From Lentzea sp. NBRC 105346 (GTDB lineage Bacteria; Actinomycetota; Actinomycetes; Mycobacteriales; Pseudonocardiaceae), in the NCBI RefSeq assembly GCF_030269605.1, contig NZ_BSTQ01000007.1:248001-312000 (forward strand): a stretch of 64,000 nucleotides of DNA. The letters are read 5' to 3'. A program made the position numbers and the translations under genes. Each line of letters opens with the position of its first letter. The first letter of the stretch is position 1. The notes beneath the pieces were generated by a model, which was given only the letters and a program-made list of their open reading frames with translations, had not been told where the DNA came from and did no database searches. Below, piece by piece: positions 43,387 through 54,690 of this stretch.

Positions 43387-44256
43387 CTAGTCCCTTCCGA
43401 GGATCTTGCTGAGGTGCGCGAGGCTGCGCGCGGTGTCCTGCAGGGGCTTGGCGGCAGGACTGTCGTCCCCGAGCGCGGTGTCCTGCTCGAGTACGAACCA
43501 ACCGGTGTAACCCGCCTCCTGAACGAGCTTCACCAGGGATTCGACGTCCACGTCACCATCGCCGAGCGGCACGTACATGCCCTGCCCGACGGCGGTGGCG
43601 TAGGCGACTTCTCCGCTGCGCACCGTCTCGGCGACATCGGCGCGCACGTCCTTGAGGTGGACGTGGCCGATCCGGTCCGGGTAGCGGCGGGCCAGCTCGA
43701 CCGGGTCCGTGCCACCGATGAGCAGGTGGCCGGTGTCCAGGCAGAGCTGGAGATCGGAGTCCGCGAGGAACCGTTCGACCTCCGGCTCCCGCTCCACGTG
43801 GGTGCCCACGTGCGGGTGCAGCACGGTCCTGAGGCCGTGCCGGGCGGCGATCTCGCCGATCTTCGCGCAGGTGGCGACGAGGGTCTTCCACTCGTCGTCG
43901 CTGAGCTGCGGACGTTCGTCGTAACCATCCAGGCCGGTCGCGGCGGCGAGCACGAGCACCTCGGCGCCGCCCGCGGCCAGAATCGCCGCCACCCGATCCG
44001 CTTCATCCAATGTGGACTGTTCGTTCGTGTGGAGCGGAACGGCCAGGAAGCCGCCCACCAGTCCCAGCTCGTACTTGCCGAGCAACGTGCGCAGCTGGTC
44101 CGGATCGGCGGGCAGGTAGTCGGGCGGGCCGAGCTCGGTGGCGGTCAGGCCGAGTTCACGCATTTCGGAGAGGACGGTGTCGGCGTCGAGCACGCGGCCC
44201 CAGCCGGGAACCTCGCACACGCCCCAGGAGATCGGCGCACCGGCGATCTTCGTCAC
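43387..44256 (-). CDS. iolE: Inosose dehydratase-like TIM-barrel protein (IolE)
   Basis: A 289-residue sugar-phosphate isomerase/epimerase-fold protein. It has ISWGVCEVPGWG at the start, then ELGPPDYLPAD, VLHPHVGTHVE, LCLDTGHLLIGG and GHVHLKDV, which carry the metal-binding Glu, Asp and His residues. The IolE opening (xxISWG) and location next to iolG favour inosose dehydratase; an IolI/IolH-like isomerase is the alternative. The GTG overlaps the iolG stop by 4 bp. Confidence 0.85.
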   Translation of the reverse strand: MTKIAGAPISWGVCEVPGWGRVLDADTVLSEMRELGLTATELGPPDYLPADPDQLRTLLGKYELGLVGGFLAVPLHTNEQSTLDEADRVAAILAAGGAEVLVLAAATGLDGYDERPQLSDDEWKTLVATCAKIGEIAARHGLRTVLHPHVGTHVEREPEVERFLADSDLQLCLDTGHLLIGGTDPVELARRYPDRIGHVHLKDVRADVAETVRSGEVAYATAVGQGMYVPLGDGDVDVESLVKLVQEAGYTGWFVLEQDTALGDDSPAAKPLQDTARSLAHLSKILGRD

Positions 44257-45260
44257 TTGGATGCCACCTTCGTGTCCAGGCGAACCGGGGCTCCGGACCG
44301 CCGGGACGCCTCACACGCCTCGGCGAGCTGGAGACTGATCAAACTCTCCCGCGCGGGTGACGGGTTCGCCACTTTGCCCGCCACGACGTCGACGAACACC
44401 GACATCTCGTTCATGTAGGCGCGGTGGAACCGCTCCGGGAAGCCGGGGTAGGCGTCGGGGCCGGCCACGTGACCACCGGGTTCGAGCGATGTCAGCGGCG
44501 TGCGCGCGTCGAGGCCGGCCGTGAGCGAATCCTTGCTGCCGAGCACCTCGATGCGGTGGTCGTAGCCGAGCGGGTCGTGCCGCCCGCCGGACAGCGTGGC
44601 GTGCGCGCCGCCCGCGAACTTCAGCAGGACGACGGCGTTGTCCACGTCGTCGGCGTCGGCGAACGCCTGGTGCACGAGCACGCTGCCGGAGGCGTAGACC
44701 TCGACGACCGGCTCGCCGACCAGCCACGGCACCGCGTCGAGGTCGTGGATGAACAGGTCGCGGAAGATGCCACCGGACGCGGGCAGGTAGCCGAAGTCCG
44801 GCGGGTTCGCGTCGTGGCCGATCGCGCGCACCAGGTAGATGTCGCCGACCTCGCCCGCGCGGATGCGCCGGTGCAGCTCGAAGACGGCCGGGTCGAAGCG
44901 GCGCTGGAAGCCGACCAGCACCTCGACTCCGGACGCCTCGACCTCCTCGACCAGCTTCGTCATCTCGGCGAGGTCGCTCGCGATGGGCTTCTCGCACAGC
45001 GTGGGCACGCCCGCTGCGACGGCCTCCCGGAGCAATGCCGGGTGGGTGTTCGTCGGCGTCGCCAGCAGCACGCCGTCACTGCTCTTCAGCAGGTCATCGA
45101 AGTCGTCGATGGCCGTCGTACCCGGCAGCCCGGCTGACGCCTGCGCTGCGCGACCGGACACCGGGTCGAAGAGGAGGACCTCGTCCACCTGGGCCAGCGC
45201 CGCGAGGTTCGTGGCGTGCATGGTGCCGATCCGGCCGACACCCGCTACTCCGATCCGCAT
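44253..45260 (-). CDS. iolG: myo-inositol 2-dehydrogenase IolG (Gfo/Idh/MocA)
   Basis: A 335-residue NAD(P)-dependent oxidoreductase. N-terminal Rossmann loop GVAGVGRIGTMHA, the EKP motif in LCEKPIASDL, and the catalytic stretch DLFIHDLDAVPWL. It performs the first step, myo-inositol to 2-keto-myo-inositol. First gene of the minus-strand operon iolG-iolE-SBP-permease-ATPase-iolC-aldolase-iolB-iolD; AGGGGAA precedes the ATG. Confidence 0.93.
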   Translation of the reverse strand: MRIGVAGVGRIGTMHATNLAALAQVDEVLLFDPVSGRAAQASAGLPGTTAIDDFDDLLKSSDGVLLATPTNTHPALLREAVAAGVPTLCEKPIASDLAEMTKLVEEVEASGVEVLVGFQRRFDPAVFELHRRIRAGEVGDIYLVRAIGHDANPPDFGYLPASGGIFRDLFIHDLDAVPWLVGEPVVEVYASGSVLVHQAFADADDVDNAVVLLKFAGGAHATLSGGRHDPLGYDHRIEVLGSKDSLTAGLDARTPLTSLEPGGHVAGPDAYPGFPERFHRAYMNEMSVFVDVVAGKVANPSPARESLISLQLAEACEASRRSGAPVRLDTKVASK

Positions 45261-45293
45261 CGCAGGTTTCCCCTGTTCCTGGGTCTGATGTGT

Positions 45294-45323
45294 TAGAGCG
45301 CTCTATTGGTTGGAGCGCTCTAA
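45294..45323. promoter_or_regulatory. Two LacI-type operators in the iol divergent promoter
   Basis: TAGAGCGCTCTA (45294-45305, perfect palindrome) and TTGGAGCGCTCTAA (45310-45323) have centres 17 bp apart. Both keep the central GAGCGCTC with the CG step typical of LacI-family sites. They lie between iolG (minus) and the LacI gene (plus), so one regulator could control both directions. Confidence 0.8.
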
Positions 45324-45386
45324 TGCTGTAGCTTCAGTCACACGGGTGTCAAGGGTGTGTTTCTTCTGGGTTCGGGGAGGTGACGG

Positions 45387-46384
45387 GTGACCAGACCGAC
45401 GATGGAGGACGTCGCGCTTCGCGCGGGCGTCTCACGCGCCCTGGTTTCGCTTGTCATGCGGGGGTCACCGAAAGTGAGCGACCTGCGCCGCACCGCGGTG
45501 CTGAAGGCCGCGGAAGAACTGGGGTATTCGCCGCACGCGATGGCGCGGTCACTGGCGTCGCGAACGTCGACCGTGCTCGGCGTGATGGTGTCGGACCTGC
45601 ACAACGCGTTCTTCGCCGAGGTCGTGGACGGCATCGACGCGGTCGCGCGCGAGCAGGGGTTCGACATCATCATCAACACCGGCGGCCGTTCGCCGACCCG
45701 CGAACGACGCGCCCTGGACAGCCTGCTGTCGTTCCGCCCGGCGGGTGTGGCCTTGTTGTCACCGGTCGTGCCCGCCAACGCCATCAGCAAGGCCGCCGAG
45801 CAGGTGCCGATCGTGCTCGTCGCCCGTTCGTCGCGCGTATCCAATGTGGACACTGTCAACGACGATGGCGAGCAAGGCTGCGGGCTGGCGATCGACCACC
45901 TGGTGTCGTTGGGGCACACGCGGATCGCGCACCTGGACGGCGGCGAGGGCACCCAGGCGGGTCCGCGACGCCGCGGCTACATCGCCGCCATGACCCGCCA
46001 CGGCCTGACCCCTCAGGTGGTTTCGTCGGAGTACACCGACGTCGCGGGCGCGCGGGCGATCCGTGGTTTGATCTCGTCCGACTCGTTGCCCACGGCCATC
46101 CTGGCGTGCAACGACTTCAACGCGGTCGGTGCGATCTCCGCCCTGGAGGACGCCGGCCTGCGGGTCCCTTCGGACGTGTCCGTCGTCGGGTACGACAACA
46201 CGTCGCTGGCCGCTCTGCGGCACGTCTCCCTGACGACGATCGACCAGCCGCGCAACGAGTTCGGCCGGCTGGCCGCCGAAGCGCTGCTGCAAAGGGTGCG
46301 TGGTGAGCGCACCGAACCCGTGCGGCACCTGCTGCACCCGTCCCTGGTCGTGCGGAACACGACCGCTCCCCCAGGAGGAGACCG

Positions 46385-46388
<4 letters not shown>
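45387..46388 (+). CDS. LacI-family transcriptional regulator of the iol cluster
   Basis: A 333-residue repressor: an HTH at residues 5-25 (TMEDVALRAGVSRALVSLVM), hinge helix YSPHAMARSLASR and a periplasmic-binding-like effector domain (GVMVSDLHNAFFAEVVDGID, VVGYDNTSLAALRHVSLTTIDQP). It is divergent from iolG, with two palindromic operators between, and co-directional with mmsA, which overlaps it by 4 bp. Inositol or a pathway intermediate is the expected inducer. GGGGAGG precedes the GTG start. Confidence 0.92.
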
Positions 46389-47875
<1,487 letters not shown>

Positions 47876-47884
47876 CGCACACAC

Positions 47885-47925
47885 AAGAAGGCCCCCGCTG
47901 GATGCGCAGCGGGGGCCTTCTGTTG
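47885..47925. terminator. Terminator between mmsA and tctA
   Basis: AAGGCCCCCGCT pairs with AGCGGGGGCCTT around GGATGCGC, 12 bp after the mmsA stop. TTCTGTTGT follows on the plus strand. Also placed to act on the converging tctA transcript. Confidence 0.85.
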
Positions 47926-47931
47926 TGTCAC

Positions 47932-49446
47932 TCAGGCGTCGACCTTCTCACGCTCGGGGAGAGGGGTTGGAGGAGTCCGACGCCCGGCCACCCGCTTGAC
48001 CAGCGGGAAGAACAGGATCACCAGAATCACGACGTACACGGCGATCGACAAAGGCGTGTTCACCAGGCCGGTGAGCGACCCGTCGGACAGCTGCAGCGCC
48101 CGCCGCATCTGCTGTTCCGCCGCAGGCCCGAGGATCACGCCGATGATCGCCGGCAGGATCGGCAGACCGTAGCGGCGCATAGCCAGGCCGAGCAGACCGA
48201 TCACGAACATCACCAGCAGATCGAAGACGTCCGCGTTCACCGCATACGCGCCGACGGACGCGAAGAACAGGATGCCCGCGTAGAGGTACGGCCGCGGGAT
48301 CCTCAGCAGCTTCGCCCACAACGGCGCCAGCGGCAGGTTCAGCACCAGCAGCAAAGTAAGGCCGATGAACAGCGACGCGATCAAAGCCCACACCAGGCCC
48401 GATTCCCGCTGGAACAGCAGCGGACCGGGCTGGATGCCGTACTGCTGGAACGCCGCCAGCATCACGGCCGCCGTCGCCGTGGTCGGGAGCCCCAAGGTGA
48501 GCATCGTGACCAACGTGCCCGCCGCGGACGCCGAGGCGGTCGACTCGGGACCGGCCACGCCCTCGATGGCGCCCTTGCCCCACTCGTCCTTATTAGAAGA
48601 GAGCCGCTTCTCCGTCACGTAGGACAGGAACGTTGGGATCTCCGCACCACCGGCCGGGATCGCGCCGAACGGGAACCCGATCACCGGGCCACGCAGCCAC
48701 GGCTTCCACGTGCGGCGCAGATCCGCGCGGGACAGCCAGGGCCGGCCGACCGGGATCGGCGAGAAAGCCTTGCGGCGCAGGTGCGCGGCGACCCACAGGG
48801 CCTCGCCGACCGCGAACAGGGCTACCGCCACGACCACCACGTCGATGCCGTCGGCCAGGTGCAGCGAGCCGAACGTCAGGCGTTGCTGGCCCGTCATCTC
48901 GTCCAGGCCGACCAGTCCGATCGTGAGGCCGATCAGCAACGACGCCACGCCGCGCACTCGCGAGGAACCCAGGACCGACGTCACCGCGATGAACGCCAGC
49001 ACCATGATCGCGAAGAAGTCCGGCGCGCCGATGTCCACCGCGTGCTTCGCCACGAACGGGGCCAGCAGCACGATCAGCAGCGTGCCGATGATGCCGCCGG
49101 TGAAGTGCCCGATCGCGGCTGCGGCAAGCGCTTGCGCACCCCTGCCGCGGCGGGCCATGGGATTGCCTTCTATGGCGGTGACGACTGCGGCGCTCTCGCC
49201 CGGTGTGTTCAGCAGGATGGACGTCGTCGAACCGCCGAACATGCCGCCGTAGTAGATGCCGGCGAACATGATGAACGCGCCGGTCGGCTCCATTCCGTAC
49301 GTGATGGGCAGCAGCAGTGCCACGGCCATGGCCGGGCCGATGCCGGGTAGCACGCCGATCGCGGTGCCCAGCAGTACGCCGATCGCGGCGAACAGCAGGT
49401 GCGTCGGTGTCAGGGCGGTGGCGAACCCGTCTAGAAGCTGTTGCAT
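47932..49446 (-). CDS. tctA: Tripartite tricarboxylate transporter large subunit TctA
   Basis: A 504-residue membrane protein with about eleven helices. It has the family motifs [38 protein letters not shown] and [22 protein letters not shown]. TctA is the transport channel for citrate-like acids, driven by the ion gradient. The ATG at 49446 shares a base with the tctB stop. The last gene of the tctCBA operon. Confidence 0.94.
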   Translation of the reverse strand: MQQLLDGFATALTPTHLLFAAIGVLLGTAIGVLPGIGPAMAVALLLPITYGMEPTGAFIMFAGIYYGGMFGGSTTSILLNTPGESAAVVTAIEGNPMARRGRGAQALAAAAIGHFTGGIIGTLLIVLLAPFVAKHAVDIGAPDFFAIMVLAFIAVTSVLGSSRVRGVASLLIGLTIGLVGLDEMTGQQRLTFGSLHLADGIDVVVVAVALFAVGEALWVAAHLRRKAFSPIPVGRPWLSRADLRRTWKPWLRGPVIGFPFGAIPAGGAEIPTFLSYVTEKRLSSNKDEWGKGAIEGVAGPESTASASAAGTLVTMLTLGLPTTATAAVMLAAFQQYGIQPGPLLFQRESGLVWALIASLFIGLTLLLVLNLPLAPLWAKLLRIPRPYLYAGILFFASVGAYAVNADVFDLLVMFVIGLLGLAMRRYGLPILPAIIGVILGPAAEQQMRRALQLSDGSLTGLVNTPLSIAVYVVILVILFFPLVKRVAGRRTPPTPLPEREKVDA

Positions 49447-49940
49447 CAGAACACCTCCATCAGGGGTCCGCCGGGCAGCGGCACACCGAGCAGGTTGTTG
49501 AACACCAGGAACGTCGCGATCGACAGGCCGGCCGCGATCCATGCGTCACGTACCAAAGAGCGGCTGCCGAGTGCGTAGGCCGCACCCCAGAACAGAACAG
49601 CGCCGGAGATCGGGAACCCGACGACGCCGATCAGCGCGGCGTTCGCCAGGAAAGCGCCGCACAGCAACAAGACCGTGCGCAGGTCCGCCGGAGCGGTGAG
49701 GTCGATGTCCTCGCCGCCTTCGGCTTCACCGCGTCCGCCGCGCAGTACGTCGCGTGCCAGCAGTACGGCGACGATCAGCAACAGCGTGCCGACGACGATC
49801 GGTACCGCCTTCGGGCCGACCGGACCGCGCTGGGCGAAGTCCGTCGGGATGCGCAGCGCGTCGGTCAGCACCAGGACGCCCAGCACCAGCAACACGGCAC
49901 AGACTCCGAGTTCGGAGCGCTCCTTCAACCACGCGTTCAT
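49446..49940 (-). CDS. tctB: Tripartite tricarboxylate transporter small subunit TctB
   Basis: A 164-residue membrane protein with four predicted helices ([69 protein letters not shown] and [18 protein letters not shown]), as expected for TctB. The ATG at 49940 overlaps the tctC stop by 4 bp; the 503-aa open frame that extends upstream is tctC in another frame. Confidence 0.9.
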   Translation of the reverse strand: MNAWLKERSELGVCAVLLVLGVLVLTDALRIPTDFAQRGPVGPKAVPIVVGTLLLIVAVLLARDVLRGGRGEAEGGEDIDLTAPADLRTVLLLCGAFLANAALIGVVGFPISGAVLFWGAAYALGSRSLVRDAWIAAGLSIATFLVFNNLLGVPLPGGPLMEVF

Positions 49941-50923
49941 GCGAGTCCCAGATCCTTCAGCACCGTTGCCACCCGCTTGTTCTCCTCTTCGAGGAACGAC
50001 TTGAACTGGTCTCCTGGCGCGAAGGCGTCGGTCCAGCCGTTGCGCTTCAAGGCGTCTCCCCACTGCGAGGTCTTGTGCAGTGCGGAGAAGAGCTGCACCA
50101 GCCGGTCGCGGTCGGCGGAGCTGATGCCGGGCGGGGCGACCACGCCTCGCCAGTTGGAGAACTTGACGTCCACACCGGACTCCGACAGCGTCGGCGCGTC
50201 GATGCCCGAGATCCTGGCGGCGCTGGTGACCGCCAGCACGCGGACCGTGCCGGCCTGGATCTGGTCGCGGTACTCGCCGACGCCGGAGACGCCGAACGCG
50301 ACCTTGCCGCCGAGCACTGACGCGAGCAGTTCGCCGCCGCCGTCGAACTGGACGTAGTTGACGGACTTGGGTTCCAGCCCGATGGCCTTCGCCATCAGCA
50401 TCGGCGCGAGGTGGTCCGGGCCGCCGGGCGACGAACCGCCGCCGACCGGCACCGCGCCGGGGTTGGCCTTCCAGTCGTCGACCAGCTGCCGCAGCGACGT
50501 GTACTTGGAGTCCTTGCCGACCACGACGATGTCCGGCTCCTCGATGAGCTTCGCGATCGGCGTGGTGTCCAGCAGGGACGACGGCGACTTGTTCGTGTAG
50601 ACGCTGCCCACCACGCCGAGGCCCATCGACATGACCAGCTTGCCGTTGCCGCGCTCGCTGACCGTGCGGCCGAGGCCGACCGTGCCGCCCGCGCCGGGGA
50701 GGTTGAACACCTCGGCGTTGCGGATCAGCTCGGCGTCCTCCATCGCCTTCGCGGCCGTGCGGGCGGTGATGTCGTAGCCGCCGCCGGGCGCGTTGGGCAC
50801 GAGGACGCGCAGCTGGCGCACCTGCGTTGTCTCCGCGCTGTCGGCTCCGGGCGTGAGAAGCGGAGGCACCAGCAGCACGGCGGCCAACGCGCCTGCCACC
50901 GCCAACCACGTTTTCACCTGCAT
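49937..50923 (-). CDS. tctC: Tripartite tricarboxylate transporter substrate-binding protein TctC
   Basis: A 328-residue exported binding protein. Signal MQVKTWLAVAGALAAVLLVPPLLTPGADSA; the mature domain has LVPNAPGGGYDITAR (the Bug-type carboxylate-binding loop) and PSSLLDTTPIAKLIEEPDIVVV. No lipobox. The GGCGGGG site fixes the ATG at 50923. It is divergent from the two-component genes, which probably sense the same acid. Confidence 0.92.
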   Translation of the reverse strand: MQVKTWLAVAGALAAVLLVPPLLTPGADSAETTQVRQLRVLVPNAPGGGYDITARTAAKAMEDAELIRNAEVFNLPGAGGTVGLGRTVSERGNGKLVMSMGLGVVGSVYTNKSPSSLLDTTPIAKLIEEPDIVVVGKDSKYTSLRQLVDDWKANPGAVPVGGGSSPGGPDHLAPMLMAKAIGLEPKSVNYVQFDGGGELLASVLGGKVAFGVSGVGEYRDQIQAGTVRVLAVTSAARISGIDAPTLSESGVDVKFSNWRGVVAPPGISSADRDRLVQLFSALHKTSQWGDALKRNGWTDAFAPGDQFKSFLEEENKRVATVLKDLGLA

Positions 50924-51034
50924 GTGATCCCCGCCTCTCTGCCGCGTGGTTGGACATGTTGCACTCGTGTAAAACGGGATGTCCCGCTTGCGCACCTAAG
51001 GGTTGTTTTGGTCTTTCTGGTCACAGGAGGCGCT
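50924..51034. promoter_or_regulatory. Divergent promoter region tctC / sensor kinase
   Basis: The 111-bp region holds both start sites. The inverted repeat CGGGA-TG-TCCCG near 50977-50988 is a possible regulator site. The kinase start is preceded by CAGGAGG. No clear -35/-10 pair was picked. Confidence 0.35.
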
Positions 51035-52561
51035 ATGGGTGGTCGCCGATCATTGGCCCGCCAGCTGCTCGTGTGGCAACTCGTCGTGGTCATCTGCCTA
51101 CTGTGCGCTGTCGGAGTGCTGTCCATCGTCCAGGCGGGCAGCAACTTTCGCATCACGGAGGGCCGCCGCATGCTGTCCGTCGCGGAGAGCGTGGCGGCGA
51201 AGCTGCTGGTCCGCACCGAGCTGAACAGCCGGCAGCAGCGGGACGCGCTGAACGCCGAGGTCGAGACCGCGCGCAGCCTCTCCGGCGCCTCCTCCGTGAC
51301 GGTCGCAGACCGCGACCGCACGGTCCGCGCGTCCACCGACCCCGATCAGCTCGACACGCAGTTGGACATCGGCACCAGCAATGCCCTCAGTGGACGGTCG
51401 TGGGTGGGCTCGATCGGCGGGTCGCTCGTCGCGCACGTCCCGGTGATCGACAACTCGCAACGGGTGATCGGCATGGTCGCCGCCGCGCAACAGGAGCCCG
51501 GCTTCTTCGAGGGCGTGTTCGACTCGTCGGACAACGCGCTGCGCCTGCTCGGCATCGCGCTCGTGATCGGCGTGACGGGGTCGTTGCTGCTGGCGCGCCG
51601 GGTGAAGAACCAGACGCTCGGGCTGGAGCCGCACGAGATCACCGCGCTGGTGGAGAACCGTGAGGCGTTGCTGCACGGCATCAAGGAGGGCGTCGTCGGC
51701 CTCGACCCCGGCAACCGGATCATCCTGGTGAACGACCCCGCGCGCTCGTTGCTGGCGTTGCCCACCGACGCCGTGGGCCGGCCGGTCGTCGATCTCGGTC
51801 TGGATTCACGGTTGGTCGACGTGCTCACCGGCCGCTCGGAAGGCGCGGACCAGATCGTGCTGGCGGAAGGAAAAGTGCTGACGCTCAACCGGATGCCGAT
51901 CGAGGGCGCGGGCGCGGTCGTGACGCTGCGGGACCGCACCGAGCTGATGACGTTGCAGGACGAGCTGAACGCCTCCAAGCACGCCACGGACACCCTGCGG
52001 GCGCAGGCGCACGAGTTCAGCAACCGGCTGCACACCATCTCCGGGCTGCTGGAACTCGAGGAGTACGAGGAGGTTCGCGGCTACGTGCACCGGATCAGCT
52101 CGGCACAGGACGAGTGGCGGACCGAGGTCAGCACACGCATCGGCGACCCGGCCGTGGCCGCGCTGTTGATCGCGAAGGCGTCCCTGGCCGCCGAACGCGG
52201 CGTCGGGTTGCGCATGGCGCCGGACAGCTCGTTGCCGCGCACGGACGAACTGCTGTCCACGGATCTGGTGACAGTATTGGGAAATCTCGTCGACAACGCG
52301 CTGGACGCGCTCAATGGCTCCGGCTGGATCGAGGTGGACGTGCGGGTGGTGGACGGCGAGGTGCGGGTCGTGGTCCGCGACTCGGGTCCGGGCGTGGCAC
52401 CGGAGATCGCCGAAGAGGTGTTCCGGCACGGCTTCACGACGAAGGCCGCGTCCCACGGCCAGCGCGGGCTCGGCCTGGCGCTGATCCGCCAGACCTGCCT
52501 GCGGCGGGGCGGTTCCGTGCAGGTCTCGGGTGCGGTGTTCACGGCGGTGCTGCCGCTGTGA
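51035..52561 (+). CDS. CitA/DcuS-type sensor histidine kinase
   Basis: A 508-residue kinase: first membrane helix LLVWQLVVVICLLCAVGVLSI, an extracellular PAS/Cache-like sensor (about 35-165), a second helix ALRLLGIALVIGVTGSLLLA, a cytoplasmic PAS domain (about 205-310), then the phosphoacceptor box AHEFSNRLHTISGLL and ATPase motifs NLVDNALDAL, DSGPGV and GLGLALIRQ. The sensor probably binds a di- or tricarboxylate outside the cell. GTGA overlap with the response regulator. Confidence 0.92.
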   Translation: MGGRRSLARQLLVWQLVVVICLLCAVGVLSIVQAGSNFRITEGRRMLSVAESVAAKLLVRTELNSRQQRDALNAEVETARSLSGASSVTVADRDRTVRASTDPDQLDTQLDIGTSNALSGRSWVGSIGGSLVAHVPVIDNSQRVIGMVAAAQQEPGFFEGVFDSSDNALRLLGIALVIGVTGSLLLARRVKNQTLGLEPHEITALVENREALLHGIKEGVVGLDPGNRIILVNDPARSLLALPTDAVGRPVVDLGLDSRLVDVLTGRSEGADQIVLAEGKVLTLNRMPIEGAGAVVTLRDRTELMTLQDELNASKHATDTLRAQAHEFSNRLHTISGLLELEEYEEVRGYVHRISSAQDEWRTEVSTRIGDPAVAALLIAKASLAAERGVGLRMAPDSSLPRTDELLSTDLVTVLGNLVDNALDALNGSGWIEVDVRVVDGEVRVVVRDSGPGVAPEIAEEVFRHGFTTKAASHGQRGLGLALIRQTCLRRGGSVQVSGAVFTAVLPL

Positions 52562-53223
52562 TCCGGGTGCTCGTCGTCGACGACGACTTCATGGTCGCCA
52601 AGGTGCACAGCGGATATGTCGCGCGCACCCCCGGTTTCGCCGTGGTCGGTGTCGCGCACAACGGCGCCGACGCCCTGCGGCTCGCTGAGGAATTGAAACC
52701 CGACCTCGTGCTGCTCGACGTGTATCTGCCCGACATGGACGGGCTTTCCGTGCTGCGGCAGCTGCGCGCCTCACTGGACGTGGACGTCATCGTGATCACC
52801 GCGGCCACCGACGTGGACACCGTGCGCGGCGCCATGCGGGGCGGGGTGCTGCACTACCTGATCAAGCCCTTCGAGTACGCGGCCTTGCGGGACCAGCTCG
52901 CGCATTTCGCTTCGCTGCACGAACGGTTGCACCGGCTGGCGTCCGCGGGACAGGCCGATGTGGACCAGGTGTTCGGCGCGCGGCCGTCCGCCCGGCCCGT
53001 GCTGCCCAAGGGGTTGACACTGGAGACGGCCCGGCTGGTCGAGGGCGCCTTGCGGGCTCACCCGGACGGGTTGTCCGCATCCGAGTGCGCTTCGGAGACC
53101 GGCGTTGCGCGCGTCAGCGCCCGGCGGTATCTCGAACACTTCGTCGCGGTCGGGAAGGCCGAGGTGAGCCTGCGTTATGGCGGGACCGGCCGGCCTGAAA
53201 GGCGCTACGCCTGGGTCCAGTGA
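52558..53223 (+). CDS. CitB/DcuR-type response regulator
   Basis: A 221-residue regulator with receiver acid pocket D8-D10 (VVDDDFMVA), phosphoacceptor D54 in LVLLDVYLPDMDG, the conserved lysine in LIKPF, and a C-terminal HTH (SASECASETGVARVSARRYLEHFVAVGKAEVS). This layout fits the CitB/DpiA/DcuR family. The GTG at 52558 overlaps the kinase stop. Expected target: the divergent tctCBA operon. Confidence 0.92.
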   Translation: MIRVLVVDDDFMVAKVHSGYVARTPGFAVVGVAHNGADALRLAEELKPDLVLLDVYLPDMDGLSVLRQLRASLDVDVIVITAATDVDTVRGAMRGGVLHYLIKPFEYAALRDQLAHFASLHERLHRLASAGQADVDQVFGARPSARPVLPKGLTLETARLVEGALRAHPDGLSASECASETGVARVSARRYLEHFVAVGKAEVSLRYGGTGRPERRYAWVQ

Positions 53224-53286
53224 TGAGTTCTCGCGCCCGTACCAGTCATACCTATGACGAGTACGACGAGGCGGGAGGACGACGTG

Positions 53287-54282
53287 ATGAGTGCGGGAAC
53301 ACTGCTGGAGGAGCTGGGCGTGAGCGGTCTGGGCGAGGTCGACGAACCGGCGTTCACGGGGTTGGCGGAGCGGCACCGGCGGGAGCTGCACGTGCACTGT
53401 TACCGGATGCTGGGGTCGTTCGAGGACGCCGAGGACACCGTGCAGGAGACGTTCCTGCGCGCCTGGCGGCGGCGGGAGACCTTCGAGGGGCGGTCGTTCC
53501 GGGCCTGGCTGTACCGGATCGCGACCAACGCCTGCCTGGACCTGCTCGCCAAGATCCGCCCGGAGCCCGCGACCGGCGGCGAGGTGCGGTGGCTGCAGCC
53601 CTACCCGGACCGGCTGCTCGACGAGTTGCCCGCGGGCGAGGTGGACGAACCGGAGACGGTCGCCCTCGCGCGGGAGACGATCGAGCTGGCGTACCTGGTC
53701 GCGGTCCAGCACCTCGCGCCGCGCCCGCGGGCCGTGCTGATCCTGCGGGACGTGCTCGGCTGGCCGGCGAAGGACGTCGCGGAGCTCCTCGGGGACTCCG
53801 TCAACTCCGTGAACAGCGCGCTGCAACGGGCCCGCGCCGGCATGCGGGAGCACCTGCCGGCCGAGCGGCAGGACTGGACCGGCGGTGAGGAGGACGCCGG
53901 AACGCGCGAGCTGGTGCGCCGCTACACCGAGGCCAGCGTCGCCACGGACATCGACCGGCTCGCCGCGATGGTGCGGGACGACGTCCGCTGCTCGATGCCG
54001 CCCACGCCGGGCTTGTACGTCGGCCGCGACACGGTGGTGAACTACTGGGTCGAGAGCGGCTTCGAGGGCATGACGGGTCTGCGCGCCGTCCCCACCTCCG
54101 TGAACCGGCAACCCGCCGTCGCCTACTACCACTGGCGGGAGCAGGAGAACGCATACCTACCGCTGACGATCGACGTCCTGCGCATCACCGGCGGGGCGAT
54201 CACCGAGATCATCACGTTCCACGACGACCGGTTCCCGCGGCTCGGGCTGCCGGAGCGCCTCCCGGCGGACGGGACGGAGTAG
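53287..54282 (+). CDS. ECF sigma factor with C-terminal SnoaL-like domain
   Basis: A 331-residue sigma factor: region 2 (RHRRELHVHCYRMLGSFEDAEDTVQETFLRAWRR), region 4 (HLAPRPRAVLILRDVLGWPAKDVAELL with NSVNSALQRARAGM), then a SnoaL-like domain (about 205-320: RELVRRYTEASVATDIDRLAAMVRDDV, ITGGAITEIITFHD). These fused domains, as in mycobacterial SigG/SigJ-like factors, replace a separate anti-sigma. The ATG at 53287 has GGAGG upstream; the earlier ATG at 53254 has none. No anti-sigma gene follows. Confidence 0.9.
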   Translation: MSAGTLLEELGVSGLGEVDEPAFTGLAERHRRELHVHCYRMLGSFEDAEDTVQETFLRAWRRRETFEGRSFRAWLYRIATNACLDLLAKIRPEPATGGEVRWLQPYPDRLLDELPAGEVDEPETVALARETIELAYLVAVQHLAPRPRAVLILRDVLGWPAKDVAELLGDSVNSVNSALQRARAGMREHLPAERQDWTGGEEDAGTRELVRRYTEASVATDIDRLAAMVRDDVRCSMPPTPGLYVGRDTVVNYWVESGFEGMTGLRAVPTSVNRQPAVAYYHWREQENAYLPLTIDVLRITGGAITEIITFHDDRFPRLGLPERLPADGTE

Positions 54283-54286
54283 TCCG

Positions 54287-54688
54287 ATGTGGACACGACC
54301 CCACCGGTTCCGCCGACTCGCGGTCACCGGCCTCGTTGCCACGCTCGCGGCGATGGTGACCACCACCCTCGCCGCTGCGCTTGCCCAGGCCGTTGGCGTC
54401 GACTTCGAGGTGCCCGACGGTGGCGAGACGATCCCGTTGCCAGGGTTCGCCGTCGTGACCGGGTTCTTCTCGGTCGTGGGCATCGTCATCGCCGTCGCTC
54501 TGCTTCGGTGGAGCGCTCGCCCGGCCGAGCGGTTCGTGTTGACGGCCGTGTCGCTGACCGCGATCTCGTTGGTGCCGCCCCTCATCGCCGGGGCGAACAC
54601 TTCCACCGCCACCGCCCTCGTCGGGCTGCACCTCGTCGCCGCGACGGTGATGATTCCCGCCCTGGCGTGGAGCCTTCGCACCGACTGA
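54287..54688 (+). CDS. DUF6069-type four-helix membrane protein
   Basis: A 133-residue protein with four predicted membrane helices (LAVTGLVATLAAMVTTTLAAALAQ, GFAVVTGFFSVVGIVIAVALL, FVLTAVSLTAISLVPPLIAG and ATALVGLHLVAATVMIPALAW). It resembles the DUF6069 family, often next to ECF sigma genes. The ATG starts 5 bp after the sigma-factor stop, so it is probably co-transcribed. Function unknown. Confidence 0.75.
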   Translation: MWTRPHRFRRLAVTGLVATLAAMVTTTLAAALAQAVGVDFEVPDGGETIPLPGFAVVTGFFSVVGIVIAVALLRWSARPAERFVLTAVSLTAISLVPPLIAGANTSTATALVGLHLVAATVMIPALAWSLRTD

Positions 54689-54690
54689 CG

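Noticed and set aside
41318..43390. 690-residue plus-strand frame
   Set aside because: Antisense to the ABC permease and binding-protein genes; Arg/Asp/His-rich translation typical of GC-rich shadows.
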